DNA of 64,000 nucleotides. Source: Lysobacteraceae bacterium. Lineage in GTDB: Bacteria > Pseudomonadota > Gammaproteobacteria > Xanthomonadales > Ahniellaceae. The notes below the pieces were generated by a model. It was given only the letters and a program-made list of their open reading frames with translations. It ran no database searches and had not been told where the DNA came from. Of this stretch, positions 8,609-17,186 are shown in pieces. Numbering within the stretch: position 1 is the stretch's first letter; every line of letters begins with the position of its first letter. The translations under genes were made by a program, and so were the position numbers. The stretch spans positions 1 to 64,000 of the forward strand of contig JAJTHZ010000114.1 of the NCBI GenBank assembly GCA_021299185.1, written 5' to 3'.

Positions 8609-8983
8609 ATGGCTTCGCCTGCCGTTTCCGGACCGCAACGAAACCCGCGCACGCCATCCGCGCGCCGACGGCCGTCCTGGCACGGTCGGCTCGCCGGGCT
8701 CTGGCTGCTCGCGCTCTCCATGCCCGCCCTCCAGGCCAAGGACTGCCCTAACGTGGTCGAGCCCGACCTCGTCTCCGGCCGCGGCCTGCCCTATGCCGAA
8801 TCCGACAAGATCCTGCAGCAGGCTCGGCGTGTCGGCGTGCCGGCGACGCGCATCCCCCTGGAAGACGCGGGGCATACCGCCTTCGCCGCGCTGTTCAGCA
8901 GCCCCCCCGACGGCGAAACGCCCGTGTGGGACGCGGTGGTCGCCTTCTTCGACCGCGAACTCGGGGTGCAGCGCGCCCCCTGA
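8609..8983 (+). pseudogene. Probable remnant: signal peptide joined to an alpha/beta-hydrolase C-terminal part
   Basis: The ATG at 8609 opens a 124-residue frame with a twin-Arg-rich start and a hydrophobic stretch LAGLWLLALSMPALQA that looks like a signal peptide. The rest (PYAESDKILQQARRVGVPAT, then LEDAGHTAF and WDAVVAFFDRELG) matches the last 60-70 residues of alpha/beta hydrolases of the dipeptidyl-peptidase type, including the catalytic-His-like GHT. No nucleophile-elbow domain exists upstream, where acnD occupies the opposite strand. It is either a decayed hydrolase or a short secreted protein; the former seems likelier. No clear ribosome site is seen. Confidence 0.4.
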
Positions 8984-9011
8984 GCCCGCGCGAGGGGTTC
9001 GCGCAGGGGCG

Positions 9012-9040
9012 TGACAGGTTTTGGCGCGATCTTGCGCGTA
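9012..9040 (+). promoter_or_regulatory. Candidate ECF-sigma promoter, copy A (TGACAGGTTT-N14-GCGTA)
   Basis: TGACAGGTTT at 9012-9021 and GCGTA at 9036-9040 are separated by 14 nt. The same two blocks with the same spacing occur upstream of the secreted-protein gene at 13250, on the other side of the sigma factor/kinase pair. The start codon it would serve (9191) lies about 150 nt downstream. Its use by the neighbouring sigma factor is an inference from conservation and position. Confidence 0.5.
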
Positions 9041-9190
9041 GTGATCCAGGACCCGACGACGGTGCTGCCCTCCGGGTGGCGCCAAGGAGCGGTCCTGCGT
9101 CCTGGACGCGCACGGAAGCGGGCCATGGATGGCCCCCAACCACCTCACGCCGGCGACAGGAAACGTCGCCATCACCCACAAGGAGTTGCC

Positions 9191-9346
9191 ATGAAGAAGC
9201 CGAACACGCGCCGCCTCGCCCTCGCCTCGGGCGTGGCGCTGGCCCTGATCTCGCTCGCCGCCTGGGCCGGCGGCCCGTCCGAGTCGGGCGTCTGCCCGAA
9301 CGATCCCTGGTGGCTGTGGGAACATATCGTCTGCCTGTTCACCTGA
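9191..9346 (+). CDS. Short secreted peptide, 51 residues
   Basis: An ATG with a strong ribosome site (AAGGAG at 9180-9185, 5 nt from the ATG) encodes 51 residues. A signal peptide (KKPNTRRLALASGVALALISLAAWA) is followed by a mature part of about 25 residues containing two cysteines (VCPNDPWWLWEHIVCLF) and four tryptophans. The larger in-frame frame from 9011 has no ribosome site and no family match, so it was rejected. The gene has its own hairpin 11 bp after the stop and the candidate ECF promoter upstream. Function unknown; a small disulphide-bonded periplasmic or exported peptide is plausible. Confidence 0.65.
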   Translation: MKKPNTRRLALASGVALALISLAAWAGGPSESGVCPNDPWWLWEHIVCLFT

Positions 9347-9356
9347 GCACCGGTCG

Positions 9357-9378
9357 CCGGGGGACATCCGTCCCCCGG
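9357..9378 (+). terminator. GC-rich hairpin after the small peptide gene
   Basis: CCGGGGGAC (9357-9365), a 4-nt loop, then GTCCCCCGG (9370-9378) form a perfect 9-bp stem starting 11 bp after the stop. There is no run of T afterwards, so intrinsic termination is likely but unproven. Confidence 0.5.
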
Positions 9379-9438
9379 CCCCGGCCATCGGTCCGCCACA
9401 AATCCGATAACGTCGCGGTCCTCCAGCCTTCCCCAGCG

Positions 9439-9882
9439 ATGACGCCCATGGTCACTTCCACCCTCGCGGTTTCCGTACTTTCCGCTTCCATACTGGCGTC
9501 GGGCCCCAACCCGGAGCCGCCTCCACTGTGCGACATCGCGAAGAGTTGCACGGGCGGTCATTACTTCACGATCGGAAAGAACTCGCTGTGCAAAAGTCTC
9601 AGCTGCAGCGACGAACCGCCTCCGGATGTGGACATCGACTGTTACGGGGGACCCTATGCCTTCACCTGCGAGGCCTGGCCGCGTGGCGACGGTCTGACCT
9701 ATGGCTGGTCGGCGTGGCCGGGCAGCGTCGCCGGCCCCGGCTGGAGCGGGCTGCCCTATGCCAGCGCGAGCTGCGCCAGCAACGGCCCGTTCAATGTGTT
9801 GGTCAGCGTGACCTCACCCTTCGGCCTGTCGTCCCATGCCTCGATCACGGTGGAGTGCGGCGTCGAACGCGTGCCCGAGTGA
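9439..9882 (+). CDS. Secreted Ig/PKD-like protein, 147 residues
   Basis: ATG 9439 gives 147 residues with a signal peptide (MVTSTLAVSVLSASILASG) and a mature domain with ten cysteines. The second half (FTCEAWPRGDGLTYGWSAWPG, then CASNGPFNVLVSVTSPFGLSS and ASITVEC) has the Y-x-W and paired-Cys pattern of PKD/Ig-like beta-sandwich domains. Such domains occur in exported adhesins and enzymes. Here the domain stands alone, with no catalytic or anchoring part. The frame continues upstream to 8926 but without signal peptide or family features, so the start at the signal peptide was chosen. It is convergent with the kinase gene. Function unknown. Confidence 0.65.
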   Translation: MTPMVTSTLAVSVLSASILASGPNPEPPPLCDIAKSCTGGHYFTIGKNSLCKSLSCSDEPPPDVDIDCYGGPYAFTCEAWPRGDGLTYGWSAWPGSVAGPGWSGLPYASASCASNGPFNVLVSVTSPFGLSSHASITVECGVERVPE

Positions 9883-9915
9883 CGCGACGACGGGCCCCCG
9901 ACCGCCCCCACGCGC

Positions 9916-12504
9916 TCATTGCTGTGCCAGCACGTCGATCCGCGCCTGCAGGCGATCGACCGACGCCGCAAGTGAGGGGCAGGCGCACCCCGGCGCGGCG
10001 CGTGCCGCGTCCTTGTCGTTGCAGGCAGCCTCCGGTGGTGTGATCGCACTGCCGCAGCGCCGCTGCAGCACGTCGCGCCCCAGGCTCGCGAGCCCCTGCA
10101 GGTTGCCCAATTCGTCGTCGATGTCGCTCGCGAGCGCATGCGGCGTGGTCAGCAGCCGCAGCAACTCGTCCCAGCGGCCGTCGCGCGCCAGCCACGTCCC
10201 CAGCGTATGGCGGAAGTAGTTGGCGGCACTGCGCCCGGGTGCCAGGCTGCGCTCGGCGTCGCGCACCACGCTCTGCAACAGTTCGACGGCCTCCTCCGAG
10301 CGCGCCGGCTCCCGCGCGGTCAGCACGGCGAGATTGAACCCCAGCCGCAGGGTCCGGATGTGGCCGGCGCCGAGGGTGCGCTGCCAGTTGGCGTGCGCGC
10401 GAGCGAAAGCCTCGCGCGCCGCCTCGATCTGGCCCACGCGATGCAGCATGAATGCGCGGGTTGACTCGAGGTAGCCGGTCATCGGGCTATCGACGCCGTG
10501 CGCCTCGATCAGGCGCGATTCGATCCGCGCGTATTCATCCAGCAGTCGGTCGATCGGGGTCGCCGGATCGGCGCGGCGCAGCAGTTCGACCTGGGTCGAC
10601 AGCACGCTCGGATGGGAATCGCCCAACCGCGCCTGCTGCCGCGCCAGCAGTTCGCGCAGCGCGGCGTGCGCGGGCCCACCGCGATCCTGGCCGGCCAGCG
10701 CCGCGGCGAGTTCCTCGCGCGCGAGGGTCTCGGCCGTGCCCAGTTCGCCGGTTGCGAGCAGGGCCACCGCCTCCGTGGCCAGCGCCTCGGCGCGCGGGAA
10801 ATCGCGCCGCAGGTTCGCCAGCCGCGCCTGCGCCGCCAGCAGTTCGCCGCGGCCCGCGTCGGTGGCGGGACGCGCGGCGGCGAGCAGGCGCTCGGCACCC
10901 GCATCGTCCCCCGCCGACATCAGCGCGCGCGCCGCCAGCACGCGAAGGTCCGCGATGCCCGCCTCGGGCAGGCCTTCGTCTTCGGCCACCGCGATCGCCT
11001 GCAGCGCGATCTCGGCCGCCCGGGTCTCCGACAGGCCGTTCAGTTCGACCCGCGCCAAGGTCCGGCTCAGGCGCAGGAACACCGCCGGCTGGCTCGCCTG
11101 CAGGGTGGCGATGCGCTCGCGCGCAGTCTGCAGCACCTCGCGCACCGACAGGGCTTCGCCGCGCAGGCCGGTGGGGTCGGCGCCGAGCAAGGCCTCCTCG
11201 AGCAGCAGCACCGCCTGTTCGGCCTGCACGCGCTGCTCGCGCAGCGCGATGTTCTGCCGCGTGACGAGCACGATGCCGACGAGCAGCGACAGCCCCAGCG
11301 CGGCGGCCAGCGGCACCGTCACCCGATGGCGCAGCAGGAACAGCCGGGCGCGGTACCAGCGCCCGGTCCCGCGCGCGCGGACGGCGCGGTGGTTCATCCA
11401 GGCCTCGAGGTCGGCGCACAGTTCCGACACCTCGCGATAGCGCTCCTCCGGGCGCTTGCGCAGGCAGCGGGCGATGATCGCGTCGAGGTCGCCGCGCAGT
11501 CGCGTCGCCCACGGCACGCCAGCGACCGCGGCCGCCGCGCTGGCCGGCTCGGGCGCACGGCCCAGCACCGGGCGTTCGACCTCGGCGGCGCGCAGGCCGT
11601 CGACCACGAACACCGGGCGACCGGCGACCAGCGCGTACAGCAGCGTCCCCAGGCCGTAGACGTCGCAGCCGACGCCGGTCGGCTCGCCGAGCAGTTGTTC
11701 CGGCGCCGCGGTGGCCGGCGAGAACCAGCGCTCGCCGGTGCGCGTGACGCCCGGATGGCCGGGCTCGATCCACTTGCCGATCCCGAAGTCGAGCAGCTTC
11801 GGATCGCCCTCGTCGGTCACCAGCACGTTGGCCGGCTTGATGTCGCGGTGCACGACCAGTCGCTGGTGCGCATGGCCGACCGCGCGCGCCACCCGCAGCA
11901 CCAGCGCCACGCGCTGTTCCAGCGACAGTCCGCGCGCCGCGCAGTGGGCGTCGATGGGCATGCCGTCGACGTACTCCATCACCACGTAGGGCAGCCCGCT
12001 GTCGAGCCGGCCGGCATCGAGGAAGGCACAGATCCCCGGGTGCTGCAGGCTGGCGAGGATCCGGTGCTCGGCCGAGAAGCGCGACAGCAGGCCATCGTTC
12101 GACTGCAGCGGATGGAGCACCTTGATCGCCACCGTGCGCGGCGTCGCCGGATCGGCGAACCGCGCGCGGTAGACGCGCCCCATGCCCCCGGCGCCGACGA
12201 GTTGTTCGATCACATAGCGATCGACGCGCGAGCCCGGTGCGAGCGCGCGCTCGAAGGCCTCGAGCGCCGCACCGAGCCCTGCGCGGCCGTCCAGCGACTC
12301 CAGCCGCGACGGGCGCGCGTCCTCGGCCAGCAGACCGGCGACCGCATCGGCCAGCGCCGGGTCGTCCGCGCGCAGGCGCGCGAGGTGGTCGGCGACCTCG
12401 GCCAGCGGCAGGTCGAGGCAGGCCATGAAATGCGCCTGCAGGGCGGCGAAACGCGCGGCCTCGCCGGCGTCGGCGCCGCCCGTGGCGGGATCCGGTTCCG
12501 TCAT
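9916..12504 (-). CDS. Membrane Ser/Thr protein kinase with TPR-like sensor domain
   Basis: An 862-residue Hanks-type kinase. The kinase domain spans about residues 97-370: Gly-loop GAGGMGRVY (104-112), catalytic Lys128, HRDIKPANV (219-227) and DFG (239-241). One membrane segment follows (VTVPLAAALGLSLLVGIVLV, about 395-415). The remaining 450 residues are helical TPR-like repeats, ending in a Cys-containing tail, on the far side of the membrane. The ATG overlaps the stop of the ECF sigma gene (ATGA, 12501-12504). Sigma/kinase pairs of this kind (for example EcfK-PknS of Xanthomonas) control the sigma factor by phosphorylation. This kinase most likely senses an envelope signal and activates its partner (inference). 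In-frame sequence upstream of 12504 lies inside the sigma gene. Confidence 0.9.
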   Translation of the reverse strand: MTEPDPATGGADAGEAARFAALQAHFMACLDLPLAEVADHLARLRADDPALADAVAGLLAEDARPSRLESLDGRAGLGAALEAFERALAPGSRVDRYVIEQLVGAGGMGRVYRARFADPATPRTVAIKVLHPLQSNDGLLSRFSAEHRILASLQHPGICAFLDAGRLDSGLPYVVMEYVDGMPIDAHCAARGLSLEQRVALVLRVARAVGHAHQRLVVHRDIKPANVLVTDEGDPKLLDFGIGKWIEPGHPGVTRTGERWFSPATAAPEQLLGEPTGVGCDVYGLGTLLYALVAGRPVFVVDGLRAAEVERPVLGRAPEPASAAAAVAGVPWATRLRGDLDAIIARCLRKRPEERYREVSELCADLEAWMNHRAVRARGTGRWYRARLFLLRHRVTVPLAAALGLSLLVGIVLVTRQNIALREQRVQAEQAVLLLEEALLGADPTGLRGEALSVREVLQTARERIATLQASQPAVFLRLSRTLARVELNGLSETRAAEIALQAIAVAEDEGLPEAGIADLRVLAARALMSAGDDAGAERLLAAARPATDAGRGELLAAQARLANLRRDFPRAEALATEAVALLATGELGTAETLAREELAAALAGQDRGGPAHAALRELLARQQARLGDSHPSVLSTQVELLRRADPATPIDRLLDEYARIESRLIEAHGVDSPMTGYLESTRAFMLHRVGQIEAAREAFARAHANWQRTLGAGHIRTLRLGFNLAVLTAREPARSEEAVELLQSVVRDAERSLAPGRSAANYFRHTLGTWLARDGRWDELLRLLTTPHALASDIDDELGNLQGLASLGRDVLQRRCGSAITPPEAACNDKDAARAAPGCACPSLAASVDRLQARIDVLAQQ

Positions 12505-13061
12505 GGCCCCAGTCGACTGCCCAGCCACGAGCGCGCGAAACGCCACTGGCGGTTCACGGTCGACTCGGAGGTTTCGAGCACCTGCGCGACCTCCTCGACG
12601 GTGAGCCCGCCGAACACGCGCATTTCCACCACCCGCGCGCAGCCGGCGTCGAGGCGGCCGAGTTCCGACAAGGCGCGGTCGATCTCCAGCCAGTCCGACG
12701 ACGCGGCGGCGGCGGCGGCCTCGCCCGGCAGCAGGTCGTCGAGCGCGACGTGGACCACGTCCTCGCCGCGCTTCTGGCTGCCCTTGCGGCGCAGGTGGTC
12801 GACCAGGAAGCGCCGGATCACGGTCGCCGCGATGGCGAAGAAGTGCACGCGGTCGTTGACGTCCGCGAAGTCCTGCTCGCGCAGCCGTTCGAAGGCCTCG
12901 TGCACGACCTCCGTCGACTGCAGGGTCTGCACGCCCGGGAAGCGCCGCAGCTGGCGCTCGGCCACCGCGTGGATCTCCGGGTAGAGCCGCTCGACCAGCA
13001 GGGCCTCGACCCCGGCGTCGGCCCCCTTCCAGCGGCGAAGCATCTGCGTCAGTTCGGACAC
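12501..13061 (-). CDS. ECF-type sigma factor (TIGR02999-like) paired with the kinase
   Basis: A 186-residue RNA polymerase sigma factor of the ECF subfamily. Region 2 is STEVVHEAFERLREQDFADVN and HFFAIAATVIRRFLVDHLRR; region 4 is VVEMRVFGGLTVEEVAQVLETSESTVNRQW. The start chosen is GTG 13061, with GAGGA about 7 nt upstream. The frame extends to 13178 with a low-complexity Arg-rich stretch unlike the family. No anti-sigma gene is present; the coupled kinase downstream takes that place. Two nearby genes share a promoter-like element that could be its target. Confidence 0.9.
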   Translation of the reverse strand: MSELTQMLRRWKGADAGVEALLVERLYPEIHAVAERQLRRFPGVQTLQSTEVVHEAFERLREQDFADVNDRVHFFAIAATVIRRFLVDHLRRKGSQKRGEDVVHVALDDLLPGEAAAAAASSDWLEIDRALSELGRLDAGCARVVEMRVFGGLTVEEVAQVLETSESTVNRQWRFARSWLGSRLGP

Positions 13062-13177
13062 CACGGCGTCCTCGGTTCTCGACGGGCCGCGATCATACCG
13101 GCGCCGGCGCGCACGCCGGGCAAGCCGGGGACGAGGTGTCGTGATGGCGCTGGCCCGCGGCGGCCGGGTCCGGGGCA

Positions 13178-13206
13178 TGACAGGTTTCCGGGTCGTCGTG
13201 CGCGTA
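13178..13206 (+). promoter_or_regulatory. Candidate ECF-sigma promoter, copy B (TGACAGGTTT-N14-GCGTA)
   Basis: TGACAGGTTT at 13178-13187 and GCGTA at 13202-13206 repeat copy A exactly in both blocks and in the 14-nt spacing. It lies 43 nt upstream of the ATG at 13250 and points away from the divergent sigma gene. A small hairpin (GCGGGG...CCCCGC, about 13217-13234) lies between it and the start. Confidence 0.55.
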
Positions 13207-13249
13207 AGCCCATGCCGCGGGGAATCGTCCCCGCCCTGGAGAAACCGCC

Positions 13250-13897
13250 ATGCCCCGCCCCGATCGCTCCATCGCGCTCCTGCTCACCCTCCTGCTGGCC
13301 GGCCCTGCCTTCGCAACGGACGCGGACAGCAACCGGGCGGCGGCGCTTGCCGACCTCGCCGACACCGATGGCGATGGCGTGGCGGACGTGGTCGAACTCG
13401 CCAGCCCCGATGGCCCGGACGCCGATGCCGACGGCTGGCAGGACCACCTGCAGCCCGACCGCGTGGCGCTGCCGATCCCGGAGGGTGGCCTGCGGGGGCG
13501 ATCCAACTACGTGACGATGGACGGCGGGGCCACGCGCGGAGCGCCCGCAGCGGGCTGCGGCGGCTTCGACGACGTGCGGTTCGTCGACTTCAGCGAGATC
13601 CCGGTGTCACCACCGGCGCGGCTGTTGCCGGCCCTCGACGGCGTGCTGTCGATCCGCATCGCGGACTGCCCGTGGTTCCCGCTCCGGCTGACGCTGCCGT
13701 CCCTGGGCGTGCCGGTGGAGAAGCTGGTTTTCTTCGCCTACGGCGCGGGACCCGACGATTCCCTGCCGGCCTGGCACCGGCTGCCGGCAGCCGCGGACCA
13801 CGACCGCGCCACGCTGCTGCTGCAGGACGGCGGCGTGGGTGACCTCGGTGCGGCCGGCGACCTGCACTACCGGATCGCCGTCATGCGCGAGCGCTGA
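13250..13897 (+). CDS. Secreted protein with Ca-binding DxDxDG repeats and a choice-of-anchor-like domain
   Basis: A 215-residue exported protein. The signal peptide is MPRPDRSIALLLTLLLAGPAFA. Two calcium-loop repeats follow (DTDGDGVADVVEL and DADADGWQDH), of the thrombospondin type 3 kind. The C-terminal 130 residues (from NYVTMDGG to DLHYRIAVMRER) resemble the choice-of-anchor U domain found beside sorting tails in gammaproteobacterial surface proteins. No tail follows here. GGAGAAA lies 5 nt before the ATG. The candidate ECF promoter upstream suggests it is part of the output of the neighbouring sigma/kinase pair (inference). Confidence 0.7.
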   Translation: MPRPDRSIALLLTLLLAGPAFATDADSNRAAALADLADTDGDGVADVVELASPDGPDADADGWQDHLQPDRVALPIPEGGLRGRSNYVTMDGGATRGAPAAGCGGFDDVRFVDFSEIPVSPPARLLPALDGVLSIRIADCPWFPLRLTLPSLGVPVEKLVFFAYGAGPDDSLPAWHRLPAAADHDRATLLLQDGGVGDLGAAGDLHYRIAVMRER

Positions 13898-13914
13898 ACG
13901 GAGGCCATGCATCG

Positions 13915-13933
13915 CGCGGGCGTGCCGCCCGCG
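13915..13933. terminator. Hairpin between convergent genes
   Basis: CGCGGGCG, loop TGC, CGCCCGCG is a perfect 8-bp stem in the 58-bp gap between the secreted protein gene and the RND gene, which converge here. It may end transcription from both sides; no T-run is present. Confidence 0.45.
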
Positions 13934-13955
13934 TGCGACGGGCCGCCAGCGCGCC

Positions 13956-16900
13956 TCAGGCAGCCCCGGTGCCGTCGGCCTCCCGCGGCGTGGCCTGCGC
14001 GCGCGGGCGCCGCGTGATCCGCGCCACCAGTCGCTCCGCAGCGGGCACCACGATCAGGTACAGGCACGGCACCAGCAACAGGGTCAGCAGCATCGACGAC
14101 AGCAGGCCGCCCACCACCGCGACCGCCAGCGGCTGCATCAGCATGCCGCCCGAGTCCAGGCCCATCGCCAGCGGCAGCATGCCGACCACGGTGGTCAGGG
14201 TGGTCATCAGGATCGGGCGCAGGCGCACCGCGCCCGCCTCGACCAGCGCGTCCACCAGGTCGAAGCCGGCGCGACGCCGGCGCTCGATGTACTCGACCAG
14301 CAGGATCGCGTTGTTGACCACGATGCCGACCAGCAGCACAGCGCCGAGGAACACCGGCGCCGACAGCGGCGTCGAGGACAGCCACAGCGCGGCCACCGCG
14401 CCGCACAGCGCCAGCGGCGCGGCAGCCATGATCACCAGCGAGTCGGCCAGCCGCTCGTACTGCACCACCAGCACCACGAAGACCAGGAACACCGCCAGCA
14501 GGATCACGGTGTTCATCTCGCGCTCGGTCTCGACCAGGGTCTCGTACTGGCCACCGAGCGCCACACCGTACTGGTCGGGCATCTCGACGCCGGCGAGGCG
14601 CCGCTGCACCTCGGCCATGATGCTGCCGACGTCGCTGTCGGCGGTGTTGAAGCCACCGACGATGCGCTGGATGCGCAACTGGTTCTCGCGGCCGATCTCC
14701 GCCGGCCCCTCGCCGAGGGTGAAAGTCGCCACCTGCCGCGCCTGGATCGGCCCGTTGGCCCCGTTGGCGACGATCACCTCGCCGAGCCGGTCGAGGTCCT
14801 CGACCTCCTCGCGTGGCAGGCGCACGCGCACGTCGTACTCGTCGACGCCGGTGCTGTAGCGCGTCGGCACCACGCCGGTGACGGCCTGGCGCAGGGCCTG
14901 GGCGACCACGCGCACGTCGAGTCCCAGCGCGGCGGCGCGTTCGCGGTCGACCACCACCTGCAGCGCCGGCGTGCGGTCCTCGTCGTCCATCTCCACGCCT
15001 TCCAGCCCCGGCACGCCCTCGAGCGCGCGGATGATCTCGCGGGCGAGGCGCTGCAGCGTAGCGAGGTCCTCGCCCAGCACCTTGATCTCAATGTCGTTGC
15101 CGGACAGCGCGAAGTTGAGTCCGCGGGTGCCGCTGGTGCGCACCGCGATGTCCGCGCCCGCGATGTCGAGCGCCGAGACGCGCTGCTGCGCCTCGCGTGC
15201 CCAACGCCCGACCGGCCAGTCCGGTCGCTGCGCGGCATCGTCGAGCTGCACCGACAGCCAGCCGCGCGCGGCGCGCTCCGACAGACTGCCGCCCCACAGG
15301 AAGCCGCCGGACACGGCGAACACGCTGCGCACGTGCGGCATGCCGCGCAGGGTCTGTTCCACCGCGCGCGTCGCCGCATCGGTCTCGGCCGGCGTAGTGC
15401 CGGCCGGCAGCGCGATGCGCACGTTGAGGCTGCCGTCGTCCAGTTGCGGCATGAACTCGCTGCCGAGCCGGCCGGCAACCGGGATCGCGACCAACACGCT
15501 GACCAGGCCCGCGCCGACCACGGCCCAGCGCCACGGCAGCAGGCGTCGCAGCAGCCGCTGGTAGCCGCGACCGACTGCGTCCACCCCGGCGTCGAAGGCG
15601 CGGAACACGCGGCTGCGCGAAAAGCCCGAACTGAAGCCGATCCGCGCCGACTGCGCGGCCAGCATCGGCACCAGGGTCAGCGCCACGGCCAGCGACGCGA
15701 CCACGGCGAACGAGATGGTGACCAGCAGTTCGCGGAACACCAGGGTGGCGAGCCCGGTGATCAACAGGAACGGCAGCACGGCCGCCAGGTTGGTCACGGT
15801 GCCGGCGACCACCGCCGAGATCACCTCGTCGGATCCGGCGTGCGCCGCCTGCTGCGCATCCTCGCGCAGTTTCGTGCGGTGGCGCTCGATGTTCTCCAGC
15901 ATCACGATCGCATTGTCGAGCAGCAGGCCGACGCCGAGCGCGAGGCCGCCGAGGCTCATCACGTTGAGGCTCAGGCCCGCCCCACCCATCAGGGCGAAGG
16001 TGGCCATGATGGCCAGCGGGATCGACAGCCCGATCACCACGCTGCCACGCACGCTGCCGAGGAAGAACAGCACCACCAGCATCGCCAGAACCGCGCCGAG
16101 AACCGCCGCCGAGGCGACCGACGACACCGAACCACGCACGAAGTAGGCGCCGTCGCGGGTGGTGCTGAACACGATGTCCGGCGGGATGAAGCCCGAGGCG
16201 CGCAGCGAATCGAGCCGCGCCTGCACCTCGTCGACCACCTGCACGGTGTTGGCATCGGGCTGCTTGAACACCGACAACTGGGTGGCCGGCTCGCCGTTCA
16301 GGCGCACGAACACGCGCTGCTCGCGGAAGCCGTCGCGCACCTCGGCCACCTGGTCGAGCCGGATGCGCTGCTCGCTGCCGGGGATGCGCAGCAGCACCTG
16401 GGCCACGTCGTCGGCGCTGCGGAAGCGGCCTTCGGTGCGCGCGCGCACGTCGAGGCTGGTCGAGGTGATGTTGCCGGCCGAGACGTTCTGGTTCTCCGCC
16501 GCGAGCTGCGCGGCCACGTCGGCCAGGGAGAGTCCGTAGGCGCGCAGTCGCTGCTGGTCGACCACCACTTCCAGTTCGCGCTCCTGGCCGCCGACGCTGA
16601 GCACGCCGGACACGCCGGGGATCGACTGCAACTGCGGGGCGAGGCGGTTGTCGAGCCAGTCGCGCACCTCGCGGGCGCTGCGCTCGCGCGAGGAGAACCC
16701 GGCCTCGAACACGGCCGCCGCGCCGGGATCGACCTTGCTCAGCCGCGGCGGCTCGATGTCGTCCGGCAGTTGGCCGCGGGCACGTTCCAGCAGGCGCGAT
16801 GCGTCCTGCAGTGCGAGGTCGAGGTCGGTGCCGTAGCGGAACAACAGGCTGACGTCGGTGCTGCCCTCCTCCGCCTCGCTGGCCATCAGCACCAGGCCTT

Positions 16901-17186
16901 CGGTGGACGACAGTTCACGCTCCAGCGGGCGGGTGACCTGCTCTTCGATCACCTCCGGCGCCACGCCGGGATAGGACACGTCGACCCGAACCAGCGGATA
17001 GACCACTTCCGGCAGCAGGTCGACCGGCAGGCGACCGATGAAGAACAGCCCCAGCACCAGCACGATGCTGGTGATCGCCGCGGTGCCGAGCGGCCGGCGG
17101 ATCGCGGCGTGGGTCAGGCCTCGGTAGTAGCGCGTGGCGCGGACCGGCTCGGTGGCCTCGACCGGATCGGGCCCCGGCGCGCTCAT
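13956..17186 (-). CDS. RND-family efflux pump inner-membrane subunit
   Basis: A 1076-residue hydrophobe/amphiphile-efflux transporter of the AcrB/MexB superfamily, at the usual length. It has the N-terminal helix (PLGTAAITSIVLVLGLFFIG), a large periplasmic porter loop, and helices TM2-6 with SIPLAIMATFALMGGAGLSLNVMSLGGLALGVGLLLDNAIVMLEN. This last part includes the D-N pair of TM4 used for proton relay. A second periplasmic loop and TM8-12 follow. The ATG at 17186 overlaps the stop of the adaptor gene (ATGA). It would export lipophilic compounds with the adaptor and an outer-membrane channel encoded elsewhere. The adaptor is interrupted, so the pump may be silent in this strain. Longer in-frame sequence upstream of 17186 is antisense-type noise. 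Confidence 0.92.
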   Translation of the reverse strand: MSAPGPDPVEATEPVRATRYYRGLTHAAIRRPLGTAAITSIVLVLGLFFIGRLPVDLLPEVVYPLVRVDVSYPGVAPEVIEEQVTRPLERELSSTEGLVLMASEAEEGSTDVSLLFRYGTDLDLALQDASRLLERARGQLPDDIEPPRLSKVDPGAAAVFEAGFSSRERSAREVRDWLDNRLAPQLQSIPGVSGVLSVGGQERELEVVVDQQRLRAYGLSLADVAAQLAAENQNVSAGNITSTSLDVRARTEGRFRSADDVAQVLLRIPGSEQRIRLDQVAEVRDGFREQRVFVRLNGEPATQLSVFKQPDANTVQVVDEVQARLDSLRASGFIPPDIVFSTTRDGAYFVRGSVSSVASAAVLGAVLAMLVVLFFLGSVRGSVVIGLSIPLAIMATFALMGGAGLSLNVMSLGGLALGVGLLLDNAIVMLENIERHRTKLREDAQQAAHAGSDEVISAVVAGTVTNLAAVLPFLLITGLATLVFRELLVTISFAVVASLAVALTLVPMLAAQSARIGFSSGFSRSRVFRAFDAGVDAVGRGYQRLLRRLLPWRWAVVGAGLVSVLVAIPVAGRLGSEFMPQLDDGSLNVRIALPAGTTPAETDAATRAVEQTLRGMPHVRSVFAVSGGFLWGGSLSERAARGWLSVQLDDAAQRPDWPVGRWAREAQQRVSALDIAGADIAVRTSGTRGLNFALSGNDIEIKVLGEDLATLQRLAREIIRALEGVPGLEGVEMDDEDRTPALQVVVDRERAAALGLDVRVVAQALRQAVTGVVPTRYSTGVDEYDVRVRLPREEVEDLDRLGEVIVANGANGPIQARQVATFTLGEGPAEIGRENQLRIQRIVGGFNTADSDVGSIMAEVQRRLAGVEMPDQYGVALGGQYETLVETEREMNTVILLAVFLVFVVLVVQYERLADSLVIMAAAPLALCGAVAALWLSSTPLSAPVFLGAVLLVGIVVNNAILLVEYIERRRRAGFDLVDALVEAGAVRLRPILMTTLTTVVGMLPLAMGLDSGGMLMQPLAVAVVGGLLSSMLLTLLLVPCLYLIVVPAAERLVARITRRPRAQATPREADGTGAA

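Noticed and set aside
8540-9388. A 282-codon minus-strand frame over the small peptide gene
   Set aside because: No ribosome site, signal or domain; the plus strand has a strong ribosome site and signal peptide at 9191.
10498-12984. An 828-codon plus-strand frame opposite the Ser/Thr kinase and sigma gene
   Set aside because: Antisense shadow; HRD, DFG and sigma regions 2 and 4 are on the other strand.
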